DNA of 64,000 nucleotides from Pseudomonadota bacterium. GTDB lineage: Bacteria; Pseudomonadota; Alphaproteobacteria; Rhizobiales; Xanthobacteraceae. The notes beneath the pieces are model-generated. The model saw nothing but the letters and a program-made list of their open reading frames with translations, did not search any database and had not been told where the DNA came from. Position numbers and translations under genes: made by a program. Location of the stretch: contig JAEWHP010000041.1 in assembly GCA_023387735.1 (NCBI GenBank), positions 23,877 through 87,876 of the forward strand. The letters are read 5' to 3'. This document shows, piece by piece, positions 1 to 7,616 of this stretch. Numbering within the stretch: the first letter of the stretch is position 1; each line of letters starts with the position of its first letter.

Positions 1-356
1 ACGCCGTCTTCAGCGGCGTCGCGGCGGTCGCCCTGACGCTCGGCGCGGGCATGCTCGCCCCGCTCCTCAATCTGCCCGACGCCCTGCTGCGCGAGTCCGG
101 CCTGTTCCTGATCGCCTACACGGCGCTGGTCGGCTGGCTCGGCACGCGCTCGTCAGTGATGAAGGCGCTGGTATGGGTCGTGATCGTAGGCAACGCCGCG
201 TGGACGCTCGGCAGCATCGCGCTGTTGTTCTCGGGCGCAGTGAGCCCGAACCTGCTTGGCCAGGTCTTCATCGTGGCGCAGGCGATCGCGACCGGCGTAT
301 TTGCGGAGCTTCAATATGTCGGGCTGCGCAAGAGCGGGGAAACGGTAACGGCTTGA
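1..356 (+). CDS. Multi-pass membrane protein, 5' end outside window
   Basis: The reading frame is open from the first bases (codons begin at position 3) to a TGA at 354-356, so the start lies upstream. The visible 117 residues are almost entirely hydrophobic, with about four membrane segments separated by short loops, and end in a short polar tail (RKSGETVTA). I cannot assign a family or function. An internal ATG at 51 exists, but the frame upstream of it is equally hydrophobic and coding-like. Confidence 0.7.
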   Translation, partial: AVFSGVAAVALTLGAGMLAPLLNLPDALLRESGLFLIAYTALVGWLGTRSSVMKALVWVVIVGNAAWTLGSIALLFSGAVSPNLLGQVFIVAQAIATGVFAELQYVGLRKSGETVTA

Positions 357-366
357 TCGCGACATC

Positions 367-469
367 GTCATTCCGGGATGGTGCGAAGCACCAGACCTCA
401 GATGTGCAATTGCACATCGGGGAATCTCGAGATTCCGGGTTCGATGCTTAAGCATCGCCCCGGAATGAC
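367..469. repeat. Dispersed palindromic intergenic element, copy 1
   Basis: The element begins GTCATTCCGGGATG and ends CATCGCCCCGGAATGAC, with an internal GAATCTCGAGATTC dyad, so it can fold into a cruciform with side hairpins. The same architecture recurs at 6971-7063, 14351-14431 and 22755-22832. It lies just downstream of the preceding gene and may stabilise or terminate its mRNA. Such palindromic elements are typical of Bradyrhizobium-group genomes. Confidence 0.85.
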
Positions 470-478
470 GAACCTAGG

Positions 479-613
479 TCAACTCAAGACCACAGCCGCA
501 ATCATTCCCGCAAACGTCAGCACAAGCCCGATGATGAGCATCGGCACCAGGCTGCTTCCGGCGTATGGATTAGCTGCATCCTCGTTCTTTACAACATGCG
601 CACGATAAGCCAT
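479..613 (-). CDS. Small single-span membrane protein (44 aa) coupled to truncated haemoglobin
   Basis: Reading the minus strand from ATG 613-611 to TGA 481-479 gives 44 residues: a polar N-terminus (MAYRAHVVKNEDAANPYAG) and one hydrophobic segment of about 22 residues. Its ATG overlaps the stop codon of the truncated haemoglobin gene in a TGATG junction, an arrangement typical of translational coupling. The product is therefore expected to be made with the haemoglobin under the same NO-type control. The function is unknown. The protein is short, so the call rests on the junction and on the clean TM profile. Confidence 0.6.
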   Translation of the reverse strand: MAYRAHVVKNEDAANPYAGSSLVPMLIIGLVLTFAGMIAAVVLS

Positions 614-1083
614 CACACTGCTCCTGCCTGATTGCGCCGAAATCTTTCACCTTTGCCGAGCATGACGCCCTGCCCGCCGGCTATGCCGAGTTCGAGGCTC
701 GATGCAATCCGCCGCGCCCGTTCGACGAAATGCGCTTCCGCTTCGGGCGGACAGATATCGCGGGCGGTGGCCTCGAAAAGTTCGAGCCAGCGATCGAAAT
801 GATCGGCGTCGACCGGCAGCGGCAGATGTTTGGCCATCGGCGTGCCGTGGTAACGCCCTGTCATCAGCGCCACCGACGACCAGAATGCGCACATCTGTGC
901 GAGATGCGGCTCCCAATCCCTGATCCTGGCGTCGAAGACCGGGCCCAGCACGGCGTCGGCGCGGACCTTGGCGTAGAAGCCGTGAACCAGGCGCTCGATC
1001 AACGCCTCGGTGATCCCGGTTCTTTGCACAATATCGGCGGTGATGCGCTCGCGCCGCTCCGGCCCTGTCACGATCGCTTCCAT
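613..1083 (-). CDS. Group III truncated haemoglobin
   Basis: This 156-aa protein shows the features of class III (P-type) truncated globins: a Tyr in the B helix (VHGFYAKV), the FWSSVALMTGRYHG stretch, and a proximal-His segment PMAKHLPLP. These small haem proteins bind O2 and NO and are often linked to NO or nitrosative stress. The gene is divergent from the Rrf2/NsrR-type regulator at 1166, and a perfect 12-1-12 palindrome lies directly in front of its start, which suggests repression relieved by NO. The downstream 44-aa ORF overlaps its stop. The cellular role (NO detoxification) is inferred from family and context. Confidence 0.88.
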   Translation of the reverse strand: MEAIVTGPERRERITADIVQRTGITEALIERLVHGFYAKVRADAVLGPVFDARIRDWEPHLAQMCAFWSSVALMTGRYHGTPMAKHLPLPVDADHFDRWLELFEATARDICPPEAEAHFVERARRIASSLELGIAGGQGVMLGKGERFRRNQAGAV

Positions 1084-1096
1084 GTTGCTAGCCCTT

Positions 1097-1121
1097 AAAT
1101 AGGTATTTCAAATACCTATTT
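1097..1121. promoter_or_regulatory. NsrR-type operator palindrome
   Basis: AAATAGGTATTT, one C, then its exact complement AAATACCTATTT form a 12-1-12 perfect dyad between the divergent haemoglobin and Rrf2-type genes. The length and the central ATTT-N-AAAT match known NsrR operators, which are 11-1-11 dyads. The site starts 14 bp upstream of the haemoglobin ATG and 45 bp upstream of the regulator ATG, so it could control both. Confidence 0.8.
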
Positions 1122-1165
1122 AGATTGCTATAGAGGATTTGCAAGCCAAAACTTTCGAGGGTCCC

Positions 1166-1594
1166 ATGCGCCTGACGTCGTTCACGGATTTTGCCTTGCG
1201 CGCGCTGATGCGGCTGGCCGGCGAGCCGGGCCGGTCGTTCGCGACCAACGAGATCGCGACCGAGTTCGGGATTTCCCGCAATCATCTGGCCAAGGTGGTG
1301 CGCGACCTCGCCGATAGCGGCTTCATCAGCACCCAGCGCGGCGTTGGCGGCGGGTTCACGCTGGCGCGCCCGGCGCAGTCGATCACCATCGGCGAAGTGG
1401 TGCGGGCGCTGGAAGGGCCGGCGCTGGTCGAATGTTTTCGCGAGGATGGCGGCAATTGCGTGCTGAAGCCGCGCTGCCGGCTGAAGGCAAAGCTGGCGGC
1501 CGCGCGCGAAGCCTTCATGCGCGAGCTCGATACCACCACGCTTGCGGAATGCGCCTATCCGGCGCAGCCCCGACGAGTCCCTGCGCCCGCATGA
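1166..1594 (+). CDS. nsrR: Rrf2-family NO-sensing regulator, NsrR-like
   Basis: The 142-aa protein has the Rrf2 winged helix-turn-helix at the N-terminus (MRLTSFTDFALRALMRL; helix-turn-helix around residues 25-60). It carries three cysteines at 90, 98 and 104 (C-x7-C-x5-C), the set that holds the iron-sulfur cluster in NsrR. I chose ATG 1166 because it starts at the conserved family N-terminus; an upstream in-frame codon at 1139 would add an unrelated decapeptide. The divergent haemoglobin gene and the intervening dyad support an NO-responsive repressor. IscR-like roles are less likely given the target gene. Confidence 0.85.
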   Translation: MRLTSFTDFALRALMRLAGEPGRSFATNEIATEFGISRNHLAKVVRDLADSGFISTQRGVGGGFTLARPAQSITIGEVVRALEGPALVECFREDGGNCVLKPRCRLKAKLAAAREAFMRELDTTTLAECAYPAQPRRVPAPA

Positions 1595-1617
1595 CCACTA
1601 GCAACGAGGTGCACCAC

Positions 1618-1908
1618 ATGAAAGCGATCGAATTCGAGGATGGCGCCGTGCAGATCGACGCTTCCATCGTCGCCGAAGGGCTCGGGCTTGCCCTGCCCAG
1701 GCTTCAGCGGGACATGCGCGAAGGCAAGATCACGAGCCTTGCCGAGCGTGGGATCGACGCCGACAGCGGCCGGCATCGCCTGACCTTCTTCTCTGCACAC
1801 CGGCGCTTTCGCGTCGTGGTCGACGCGACAGGCCTCATCATTCAGCGCTCGGCGGTCGACTTCGGGGATTCCTCGCTGCCGAAATCAGTGCACAAGCCCG
1901 GCGGATGA
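1618..1908 (+). CDS. DUF6522-like small protein
   Basis: This 96-aa acidic-basic mixed protein (MKAIEFEDGAVQIDASIVAEGL...) resembles DUF6522 proteins, whose function is not known. ATG 1618 has an AACGAGG ribosome-binding sequence at a good distance. An alternative ATG at 1591 overlaps the NsrR stop as ATGA and would add nine residues. Position directly behind the regulator suggests cotranscription and a link with the NO response. The 3' end overlaps the convergent SET gene by 24 bp. Confidence 0.7.
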   Translation: MKAIEFEDGAVQIDASIVAEGLGLALPRLQRDMREGKITSLAERGIDADSGRHRLTFFSAHRRFRVVVDATGLIIQRSAVDFGDSSLPKSVHKPGG

Positions 1909-2718
1909 AACCTCGGGGAGTGCCGCTGGCTCCGGCTGGAACACCGGCGCCGGCGCGGCGGCCTGAATCGTCATATCCGCCGGCTGCTCTTCGCTCGATT
2001 TTTTGCGGACACCCCTGACGCGGCCGTTGCCGTTCGCGTGCTTGCCATTGAGCGGTTTGCCGGCGCCCGACTTCGCCTTGAGCGCCTTGCCTTTGGAAAC
2101 CGTCTTTTTGAGAGACTTGCCTTTGGGCGCCTTGCCCGCGGGCGAACCGCCGTTCAGCTTGAGCGCCTCCCGCTCCGCCTTCGCCTTTAGCTTGGCTTTG
2201 GCCTTCGCCTTCTCCTTGGCGAGCTTTTCAGCCTCCTTCAGCGCCTTGCGCTCGGCCTTGGCCCTGAGACGGGCCTTCTCCGCCCTCGCCTCGGCGCGCT
2301 GCTTCTTCCGCTTCTTCTCGCAGGCCGCGCACTTGCAGCCGATCGGCTTCAGATAGGCTTTGAAGTAATCCGTGCCGTAGTCGTAATTGATCTCCTCGCC
2401 CGGCTCGATGTTCTTGATGGCGCGGATGATAACCTTGCGCTTGCGCGGCTTGACGTCGGATTCCGCGTTCGGCTTGCAGGCGTGGTTGATGTAGCGCGCG
2501 ATGTTCTTGCGCACCGAGCCATCGATGGTCCAGCGGTCGTTCAGTTCGAACAAATACTTGTTCTCGATCGCGTCGTCTTTTTTCTTCTTGGAATCCAGCA
2601 GCGGGCCGAAATAGCGGATGATCTTGCTACCCTTCTTGATCGGTTTGGTGGCGAAGAGACCAAGTCCGGTACGGGAACGGCCGACGCGATAGGGTTTATT
2701 CGAAGGAATGGAGGGCAT
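1885..2718 (-). CDS. SET-domain protein-lysine methyltransferase with Lys/Ala-rich tail
   Basis: Residues about 8-135 form a complete SET domain: GLGLFATKPIKKG near the N-terminus, the NHACKPNAE motif (equivalent to NHxCxPN), EINYDYG at the catalytic Tyr region, and a post-SET cysteine group CKCAAC. SET enzymes transfer methyl groups from S-adenosylmethionine to protein lysines. From about residue 135 onward the protein is a highly basic, repetitive tail (AEKARLRAKAERKALKEAEKLA-like) resembling histone H1 tails. The total is 277 aa. Substrates are unknown. Two nearby genes (4018-4659, 15317-15733) encode proteins with similar basic tails. Confidence 0.82.
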   Translation of the reverse strand: MPSIPSNKPYRVGRSRTGLGLFATKPIKKGSKIIRYFGPLLDSKKKKDDAIENKYLFELNDRWTIDGSVRKNIARYINHACKPNAESDVKPRKRKVIIRAIKNIEPGEEINYDYGTDYFKAYLKPIGCKCAACEKKRKKQRAEARAEKARLRAKAERKALKEAEKLAKEKAKAKAKLKAKAEREALKLNGGSPAGKAPKGKSLKKTVSKGKALKAKSGAGKPLNGKHANGNGRVRGVRKKSSEEQPADMTIQAAAPAPVFQPEPAALPEVSSAGLVH

Positions 2719-2878
2719 GACGATCGATTTACTGCACGCTCGGGAAACGAGGGAAATTGCGAAGCCGACTTTCTAGGACGATTCCGTGACGATGTCAGGT
2801 ATTTCGCGGCATTCCGTTGAACCTTCCCCAGCTTGCACGCGTCTGACCATCGAGGTTCCCCATGCGAAGACTGTTCGG

Positions 2879-3487
2879 ATGAAACGTTTCTCCTGCTTGT
2901 TGACCGGATTGGCCGTTGTCGCGCTGTCCGGCCCGCTTTCATCGGCGAAAGCCCAAACATTCAGCAGCAGCTATACGTCATCAGCGCCAAAGGACTGTCG
3001 CACGATCGGCAAGTCCAGCGAACGCAACAGCAGCGCCACACGGGCGTGTCCCGGCAAAGCGGGCCTTGCGGTGTTGGTCAGCGAGGACGATCTGCGCGAA
3101 ACCGTCTCGGTCGGCCGCAACCACAAGGCTGCTGCCGGGGAACCGGCGTCTCAGATCTGGTTCGGCCCCTTCAATTCGACCGCCCATACCGTCGAATGGC
3201 GGGCGGCGGACGGCAAGCCGTTCGCGATCATCCAGCGCTGGTTGATCGCCGACAGCGCCGATGAGGACAGGAACGGACGGCCGACGACAAAACCGATGCT
3301 GGCCGTGACACGATTGCCGCCCGGGCCGGTCTGCCATGTCGCCTACATCGATGGCCAGGCCAATCGCAATCCGAACGAACTCGCCCGCGCGGCCGCGGAC
3401 AAATATGCCCGTGATTTCAACTGCGGCAAGGACGAAGTGAAGGTAGTTGGCGAACGCGGCCGCGCCGTCGAATTGGCGAAGCCATGA
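2879..3487 (+). CDS. Secreted protein of unknown function
   Basis: ATG 2879 opens a clear Sec signal peptide (MKRFSCLLTGLAVVALSGPL, then SSAKA-Q as likely cleavage site). A mature domain of about 175 residues follows, with three cysteines. Upstream in-frame starts would put some 30 residues in front of the signal peptide, so they are unlikely. I do not recognise the family. It is a single gene between the SET gene and a lipoprotein gene on the same strand. Confidence 0.75.
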   Translation: MKRFSCLLTGLAVVALSGPLSSAKAQTFSSSYTSSAPKDCRTIGKSSERNSSATRACPGKAGLAVLVSEDDLRETVSVGRNHKAAAGEPASQIWFGPFNSTAHTVEWRAADGKPFAIIQRWLIADSADEDRNGRPTTKPMLAVTRLPPGPVCHVAYIDGQANRNPNELARAAADKYARDFNCGKDEVKVVGERGRAVELAKP

Positions 3488-3638
3488 TGCCGGACGGCCC
3501 CGTGGCATTTCCTTATTCAATCCAATCCGATAACGGGCTGGGCGTGTTTTTGCCGTATTAACGTCAAAGCTACCGGCTTGAGTGCAATGATGTTGTTGTC
3601 GAACCATGGTATCTAACGCGGCCTCGAGCGGAGCAGCG

Positions 3639-3971
3639 ATGTATACGAAACTCCTGGCACTCCTCGTTACCGGCCTTGCGCTGTCCGGCTGCTGTGTTTC
3701 CGGCACCGGCTGCAACGCGCCGGTGGCCGCAGCGCCGATTGCCTGGGACGGCTTGGGTGAGGCACCGACGGGAAGTGCCGAGCCCGGCGAGGTCAAGCGA
3801 CCGAAGCGGCGCACTGCGCGCAATCAGGAGATCATCGTCGGCCCGCTCGGCGATGCCCCGCCCCGGACCGAAGCCAAGGCGCGGTACGACGAGTGGACGC
3901 GCCTGCCCAACGAAGATCCGGAAGCCGACGCGAGACTCGCGCGGCAAATCAAGATCTGCCGGAACTGCTGA
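3639..3971 (+). CDS. Small lipoprotein
   Basis: The 110-aa product begins MYTKLLALLVTGLALSGC, a lipoprotein signal with lipobox LSGC, so the cysteine at 18 should be lipidated. The start is preceded by GGAGC at a suitable distance. The rest is polar, with a charged C-terminus ending in CRNC. The function is unknown. Confidence 0.75.
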   Translation: MYTKLLALLVTGLALSGCCVSGTGCNAPVAAAPIAWDGLGEAPTGSAEPGEVKRPKRRTARNQEIIVGPLGDAPPRTEAKARYDEWTRLPNEDPEADARLARQIKICRNC

Positions 3972-4017
3972 TCCGCTCGCGATTGCTGATGTGGCACGAC
4001 GACAGACGTGACTGATG

Positions 4018-4659
4018 TCACGCCTTTTCCTTCGCCTGCCGATAGCGCTGCAATAGCCGTTCGCCCCTAGCGGCAATCCGACGTGCCGCCGCTGCCGTCT
4101 TCGGAACCGGCTCACCCCAGGCATGAGCCGACAACGCATGCCGCGTCGGCCTTCCGTCCTCGTCAACCAGCGGCGGCAATTTCTTGCGGCCGGAAAACCG
4201 TACCGCCCAGCTGCCTTTGCGGCGCATGTCCTGTGGCGTCATCTCGGATGATTTCGTCGTCACGCCGGGCTTGAGGTGCGAGCCGTCCTTGCGCGCGAAC
4301 GCCTTGCGTCCGGCGGCGGTCAGTCCACCCTTCGGATCTTTCTCACGGGCCTTCGCAGATTTCCCGGAGGCCTTCCTGGTGGCCTTCTTCGTGGCGGCAC
4401 GCTTGCGCCCTGCCTTCTGCGCCGTGCGTTTCTTCGCGGCTTTCCTGGTTGTTTTCTTGGCGTTCTTCTTGGCGGCTTTCCTGGCCGAAGTCTTCGATGC
4501 CATGCGCATGTTGTCCACGAGATTGGGGTAAGGACGGCCCGCCCGGCGTGCACGCGCCTTCGCCGCCGATTTCTGCGAAGACGTCAAATGTCTTGATGAC
4601 TTGCCCGCGCGCTTGCGCGGATTGGGACGCTTCCAGGGAGCACGTGGTGTTCTTGCCAT
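4018..4659 (-). CDS. DUF6321-like protein with histone-H1-like Lys/Ala repeats
   Basis: In this 213-aa, very basic protein, residues about 55-105 are KKxAKK/RKAxKK repeats of the histone H1/AlgP type. They are followed by a conserved-looking block (GGLTAAGRKAFARKDGSHLK) and a C-terminal segment seen in DUF6321 proteins. An H1-like tail usually gives non-specific DNA binding; that role here is inference. It lies 1.3 kb from the SET methyltransferase on the same strand, with two plus-strand genes between, so they are not an operon. Confidence 0.72.
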   Translation of the reverse strand: MARTPRAPWKRPNPRKRAGKSSRHLTSSQKSAAKARARRAGRPYPNLVDNMRMASKTSARKAAKKNAKKTTRKAAKKRTAQKAGRKRAATKKATRKASGKSAKAREKDPKGGLTAAGRKAFARKDGSHLKPGVTTKSSEMTPQDMRRKGSWAVRFSGRKKLPPLVDEDGRPTRHALSAHAWGEPVPKTAAAARRIAARGERLLQRYRQAKEKA

Positions 4660-4700
4660 GCGCTCTCAACGCCCGAATGCGTCGAGAGTTTCCACCTCGC

Positions 4701-5438
4701 CTAGGTCGCGCCCAGCGGCCGTGGCACGGTCGAGCGCAGCATGGCGTCCAGCAACTGATCGACACCAGTTCCCGCGGGCAGCCGGTGCAGGATGTCCTCC
4801 AGCCTTCCATCGAGCAGCAGCGTGGTGAAGCCATGCACCAGCGACCACGCGCGCGCGATCGCAGCGGCCTGGTCAAGCGACAACGCTCCCAGCGCCTCTC
4901 CGGCGAGGTTTTCATTGCGGCCGGCACCGACTGCTTTCGCGAGGCCCTCGAAGGATGCGGTCGCCGCCTCGTGCAGCGACGGCCGCGACATGTCGAGCCG
5001 CTCGGTGCGGAACATCAGCCCGTACATTCCGGGGCACGCCTGCGCGTAGGCGACATAGGCCTTGGCGCGCGCCAATGCCTGCATCAGCGGGTTGGTATCG
5101 GTCTTCCCCGCCGCGACCATCGCCTCGTTGAATCGGCGGAAACCGATCGCGGCGAGCTCGCTCAGAAGTCCGGAGAGATCGCCGAAATGATGGGTCGGGG
5201 CGGCATGCGAGACGCCGGCCTCGCGCGCCACTGCGCGCAGCGTCAGGCCCGGCAGCCCCTCACGCTCCAGCACCCGCTCGGCAGCAGCCAGCAGAGCGTC
5301 GTGCAGATCGCCGTGATGATAAGGCGTCTCGCCCGACGCACGGCGCCGCCGGTTGGCTGGCCGCTCAGTCACGGCCCTCGCCGGCCTGCGCTTCGCTACG
5401 GGACGGGTCGTTCGGGTTTCTCTCGAAGTTCTGGTCAT
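4701..5438 (-). CDS. TetR-family repressor (WHG-type C-terminal domain)
   Basis: The protein has about 245 aa. A basic 35-residue leader precedes a TetR helix-turn-helix (LLAAAERVLEREGLPGLTLR, then AREAGVSHAAPTHHFG) and a WHG-type ligand domain. I chose ATG 5438 because AAGGA lies just upstream on the minus strand; a GTG at 5456 is an alternative. It is divergent from the carotenoid oxygenase gene. A 19-bp dyad 20 bp upstream of its start and three further copies of the dyad mark the likely operators of itself and two target units. Confidence 0.85.
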   Translation of the reverse strand: MTRTSRETRTTRPVAKRRPARAVTERPANRRRRASGETPYHHGDLHDALLAAAERVLEREGLPGLTLRAVAREAGVSHAAPTHHFGDLSGLLSELAAIGFRRFNEAMVAAGKTDTNPLMQALARAKAYVAYAQACPGMYGLMFRTERLDMSRPSLHEAATASFEGLAKAVGAGRNENLAGEALGALSLDQAAAIARAWSLVHGFTTLLLDGRLEDILHRLPAGTGVDQLLDAMLRSTVPRPLGAT

Positions 5439-5457
5439 GTGAATCCTTATAGTCACA

Positions 5458-5476
5458 ATTTTTACACTGTAAAGAT
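5458..5476. promoter_or_regulatory. TetR operator site A
   Basis: ATTTTTAC-ACT-GTAAAGAT is an 8-3-8 dyad with one mismatch to the consensus ATCTTTAC-N3-GTAAAGAT. It lies between the regulator and the oxygenase gene, just before the putative -35 box, and could also repress the regulator itself. Confidence 0.78.
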
Positions 5477-5481
5477 TTTGC

Positions 5482-5510
5482 TTGACCGTGGATCACAACG
5501 TCCTTACTGA
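5482..5510 (+). promoter_or_regulatory. Core promoter of the carotenoid oxygenase unit
   Basis: TTGACC (5482-5487) and TACTGA (5505-5510) are separated by 17 bp. The element sits exactly between operator sites A and B. The promoter at 7588-7616 is built the same way, which raises confidence in the call. Confidence 0.6.
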
Positions 5511-5511
5511 T

Positions 5512-5530
5512 ATCTTTACGATGTAAAGAT
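5512..5530. promoter_or_regulatory. TetR operator site B
   Basis: ATCTTTAC-GAT-GTAAAGAT is a perfect 8-3-8 dyad overlapping the expected transcription start of the oxygenase gene, centred 54 bp from site A. Confidence 0.82.
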
Positions 5531-5552
5531 AATCAACCGGAGGAAGCGTGCG

Positions 5553-6959
5553 ATGCTCGACCAGGTCAAGACCGAGGCGGCCCGAACCAATCTGGCGCCG
5601 ATCCCGATGGAGTGCGATGCGCCGTTCCTCAAAGTGACGGGCGAACTGCCGCGCGAACTCAACGGCACGCTCTATCGCAACGGCCCCAACCCGCAGTTCG
5701 ACGCGCCCGGCGCGCACTGGTTCCTCGGCGACGGCATGCTGCACGCCTTCCACCTGGAGAACGGCCGCGCCAGCTATCGCAACCGCTGGGTCCGCACCCC
5801 GAAATGGCTGGCCGAGCACGACGCCGGCCGCGCGATATTCGGCGGCTTCGGCGGCAGGAAACTGCCGGACGCCCCCGCCACCTCATGCACCGATACCGGC
5901 GTCGCCAACACCAACGTCATCTTCCACGCCGGAAAGCTGCTGGCGCTTGAGGAAGGCCATCTGCCGACCGAGATCGAGCCAGGCACGCTAAATCGCCTCG
6001 GCTATTGCGACTACAAGGGCGCGATCAAGGGCCCCTTCACCGCGCATCCAAAGATCGACCCTGTCACAGGCGAAATGGTGTTCTTCGGCTACAACGCGGC
6101 GGGGCCCCTCACGCCTGCCCTCTCCTTCGGATCGGTCAACGCCGACGGCGAGGTGACGCGGTTCGATCGTTTCGATGCGCCCTATGCCAGCATGGTGCAC
6201 GACTTCATCGTCACCGAAAACCATATGCTGTTTCCGATCCTGCCGATCACCGGCAGCATGGAGCGGGCGATGCGCGGCAGGCCGCCCTACGCCTGGGAGC
6301 CCGAGAAAGGCGCCTATGTCTGCATCATGAAGCGCAATGGCTCGACCAGCGACCTCGTCTGGTTCCGCGCCGAAAGCTGCTACGTCTTCCACATCATGAA
6401 TGCGTGGGAAGAACGCAACCGCATCGTCGCCGACGTGATGCAGTTCGAGGAAGCGCCGCTGTTCACCCACCCCGACGGCTCCAAGACCGACCCGCAGAAA
6501 TCGCGCGCGCGATATTGCCGTTGGACCTTCGACCTCGCGGGCAATACCGACCGCTTCACGCAGACCTATCTCGACGATCTCACCGGCGAATTCCCGCGCA
6601 TCGACGACCGCCGCGCGGGCCAGGCCAACAGCCACGGCTGGTACGCCTGCGCCAACCCTGACCTGCCGATGTTCGGCGCGCTTTCCGGCATCGTGCATGT
6701 CGACGGCAAGGGCAAGCGCCTCGGCAATTACCTGCTGCCCGCCGGCGACACCATTTCCGAACCCGTGTTCGTCGAGCGCGGCGCCGATGCGGCAGAAGGC
6801 GACGGCTGGCTGCTCGCCGCCGTCTGGCGCGCGCAGGAGAACCGCAGCGATCTCGCGGTGTTCAACGCGAAAGACGTCGAAGCCGGCCCGGTCGCTCTCG
6901 TACATCTCGGCCATCGCGTGCCGGATGGTTTTCACGGCAACTGGGTTAGCGCGGAGTAG
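5553..6959 (+). CDS. Carotenoid cleavage oxygenase family protein
   Basis: The 468-aa length fits the RPE65/lignostilbene dioxygenase family, seven-bladed propellers that use Fe(II) held by four histidines to cleave carotenoids, apocarotenoids or stilbenes. Candidate ligands are in TAHPKID, MVHDFIVTENH, YVFHIMNAWEE and the C-terminal FHGNWV. The N-terminal NGTLYRNGPNPQF block is a family hallmark. GGAGGAAG precedes ATG 5553. The gene is divergent from the TetR gene and its promoter is flanked by two copies of the TetR dyad, so it is likely the main regulated target. The substrate cannot be told. Confidence 0.9.
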   Translation: MLDQVKTEAARTNLAPIPMECDAPFLKVTGELPRELNGTLYRNGPNPQFDAPGAHWFLGDGMLHAFHLENGRASYRNRWVRTPKWLAEHDAGRAIFGGFGGRKLPDAPATSCTDTGVANTNVIFHAGKLLALEEGHLPTEIEPGTLNRLGYCDYKGAIKGPFTAHPKIDPVTGEMVFFGYNAAGPLTPALSFGSVNADGEVTRFDRFDAPYASMVHDFIVTENHMLFPILPITGSMERAMRGRPPYAWEPEKGAYVCIMKRNGSTSDLVWFRAESCYVFHIMNAWEERNRIVADVMQFEEAPLFTHPDGSKTDPQKSRARYCRWTFDLAGNTDRFTQTYLDDLTGEFPRIDDRRAGQANSHGWYACANPDLPMFGALSGIVHVDGKGKRLGNYLLPAGDTISEPVFVERGADAAEGDGWLLAAVWRAQENRSDLAVFNAKDVEAGPVALVHLGHRVPDGFHGNWVSAE

Positions 6960-6970
6960 AGCCAAGCACT

Positions 6971-7063
6971 GTCATTCCGGGGCGCGCAGAGCGCGAACCC
7001 GGAATCCAGAGGTTACTTATCTCGAGATTCCGGGTTCGATGCTGCGCATCGCCCCGGAATGAC
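6971..7063. repeat. Dispersed palindromic intergenic element, copy 2
   Basis: Same architecture as 367-469, bounded by GTCATTCCGGGGCG and CGCCCCGGAATGAC. It lies between the oxygenase and MAPEG genes and may limit read-through. Confidence 0.88.
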
Positions 7064-7095
7064 GTCGTTGATGGATAAACCCCCGAGGAGCCCCC

Positions 7096-7503
7096 ATGTA
7101 CCTGCCCTCGATCACGTCGGCGTATCTCGCCGTCCTCGCCCTGCTCTACACCGTCCTCGCCCTTCAGGTCGGGCGGCTGCGCCAGCGGGACCGCGCCGCC
7201 TTCGGCGACAATGGAAGCCTGGCGCTGCGCAGCGCGATCCGCGCGCATGCCAACTTCATCGAATACGTGCCGATCATCACGCTGATGGTTGCGATGCTTG
7301 AGATGTCCGGACTCGCAGGTGTGTGGGTGCATCTGTTGATGGGCGCGCTGCTGGTCTCGCGGCTGCTGCATCCGTTTGGCATGTACGCCGCGCCCAATAC
7401 GCTGCAATTCCGCATCGGCCGGGTCGGCGGCATCACCATCACGCTGGTTTTGCTCCTCGCCTCCGCCCTGACGATCCTGTTGCGCGCCCTGGTCGGAGCT
7501 TAG
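7096..7503 (+). CDS. MAPEG-family membrane protein
   Basis: The 135-aa protein has four hydrophobic spans and the MAPEG signature region (RAHANFIEYVPIITLM). MAPEG proteins are membrane glutathione/eicosanoid-metabolism-like enzymes; bacterial members are mostly of unknown substrate. GAGGAGCCCCC precedes the ATG. It follows the oxygenase on the same strand across a palindromic repeat, so it may be read from the same TetR-controlled promoter. Confidence 0.85.
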   Translation: MYLPSITSAYLAVLALLYTVLALQVGRLRQRDRAAFGDNGSLALRSAIRAHANFIEYVPIITLMVAMLEMSGLAGVWVHLLMGALLVSRLLHPFGMYAAPNTLQFRIGRVGGITITLVLLLASALTILLRALVGA

Positions 7504-7563
7504 CTGCGGCCCCTCCCAGCGTATGCAACTGCGAATACGTCACTTTTTGCCAGATCAGCTGCT

Positions 7564-7582
7564 ATTTTGACACTGTAAAGAT
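7564..7582. promoter_or_regulatory. TetR operator site C
   Basis: ATTTTGAC-ACT-GTAAAGAT shares the right arm and spacer of site A exactly. It precedes a TTGACG/TAGTGT promoter (7588-7593 and 7611-7616, 17-bp spacing). Confidence 0.75.
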
Positions 7583-7587
7583 TTTCC

Positions 7588-7616
7588 TTGACGAATGCTG
7601 CGCTCGATCCTAGTGT
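7588..7616 (+). promoter_or_regulatory. Core promoter of the septation-type membrane operon
   Basis: TTGACG and TAGTGT are 17 bp apart and lie between operator sites C and D, as in the oxygenase promoter. Confidence 0.6.
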
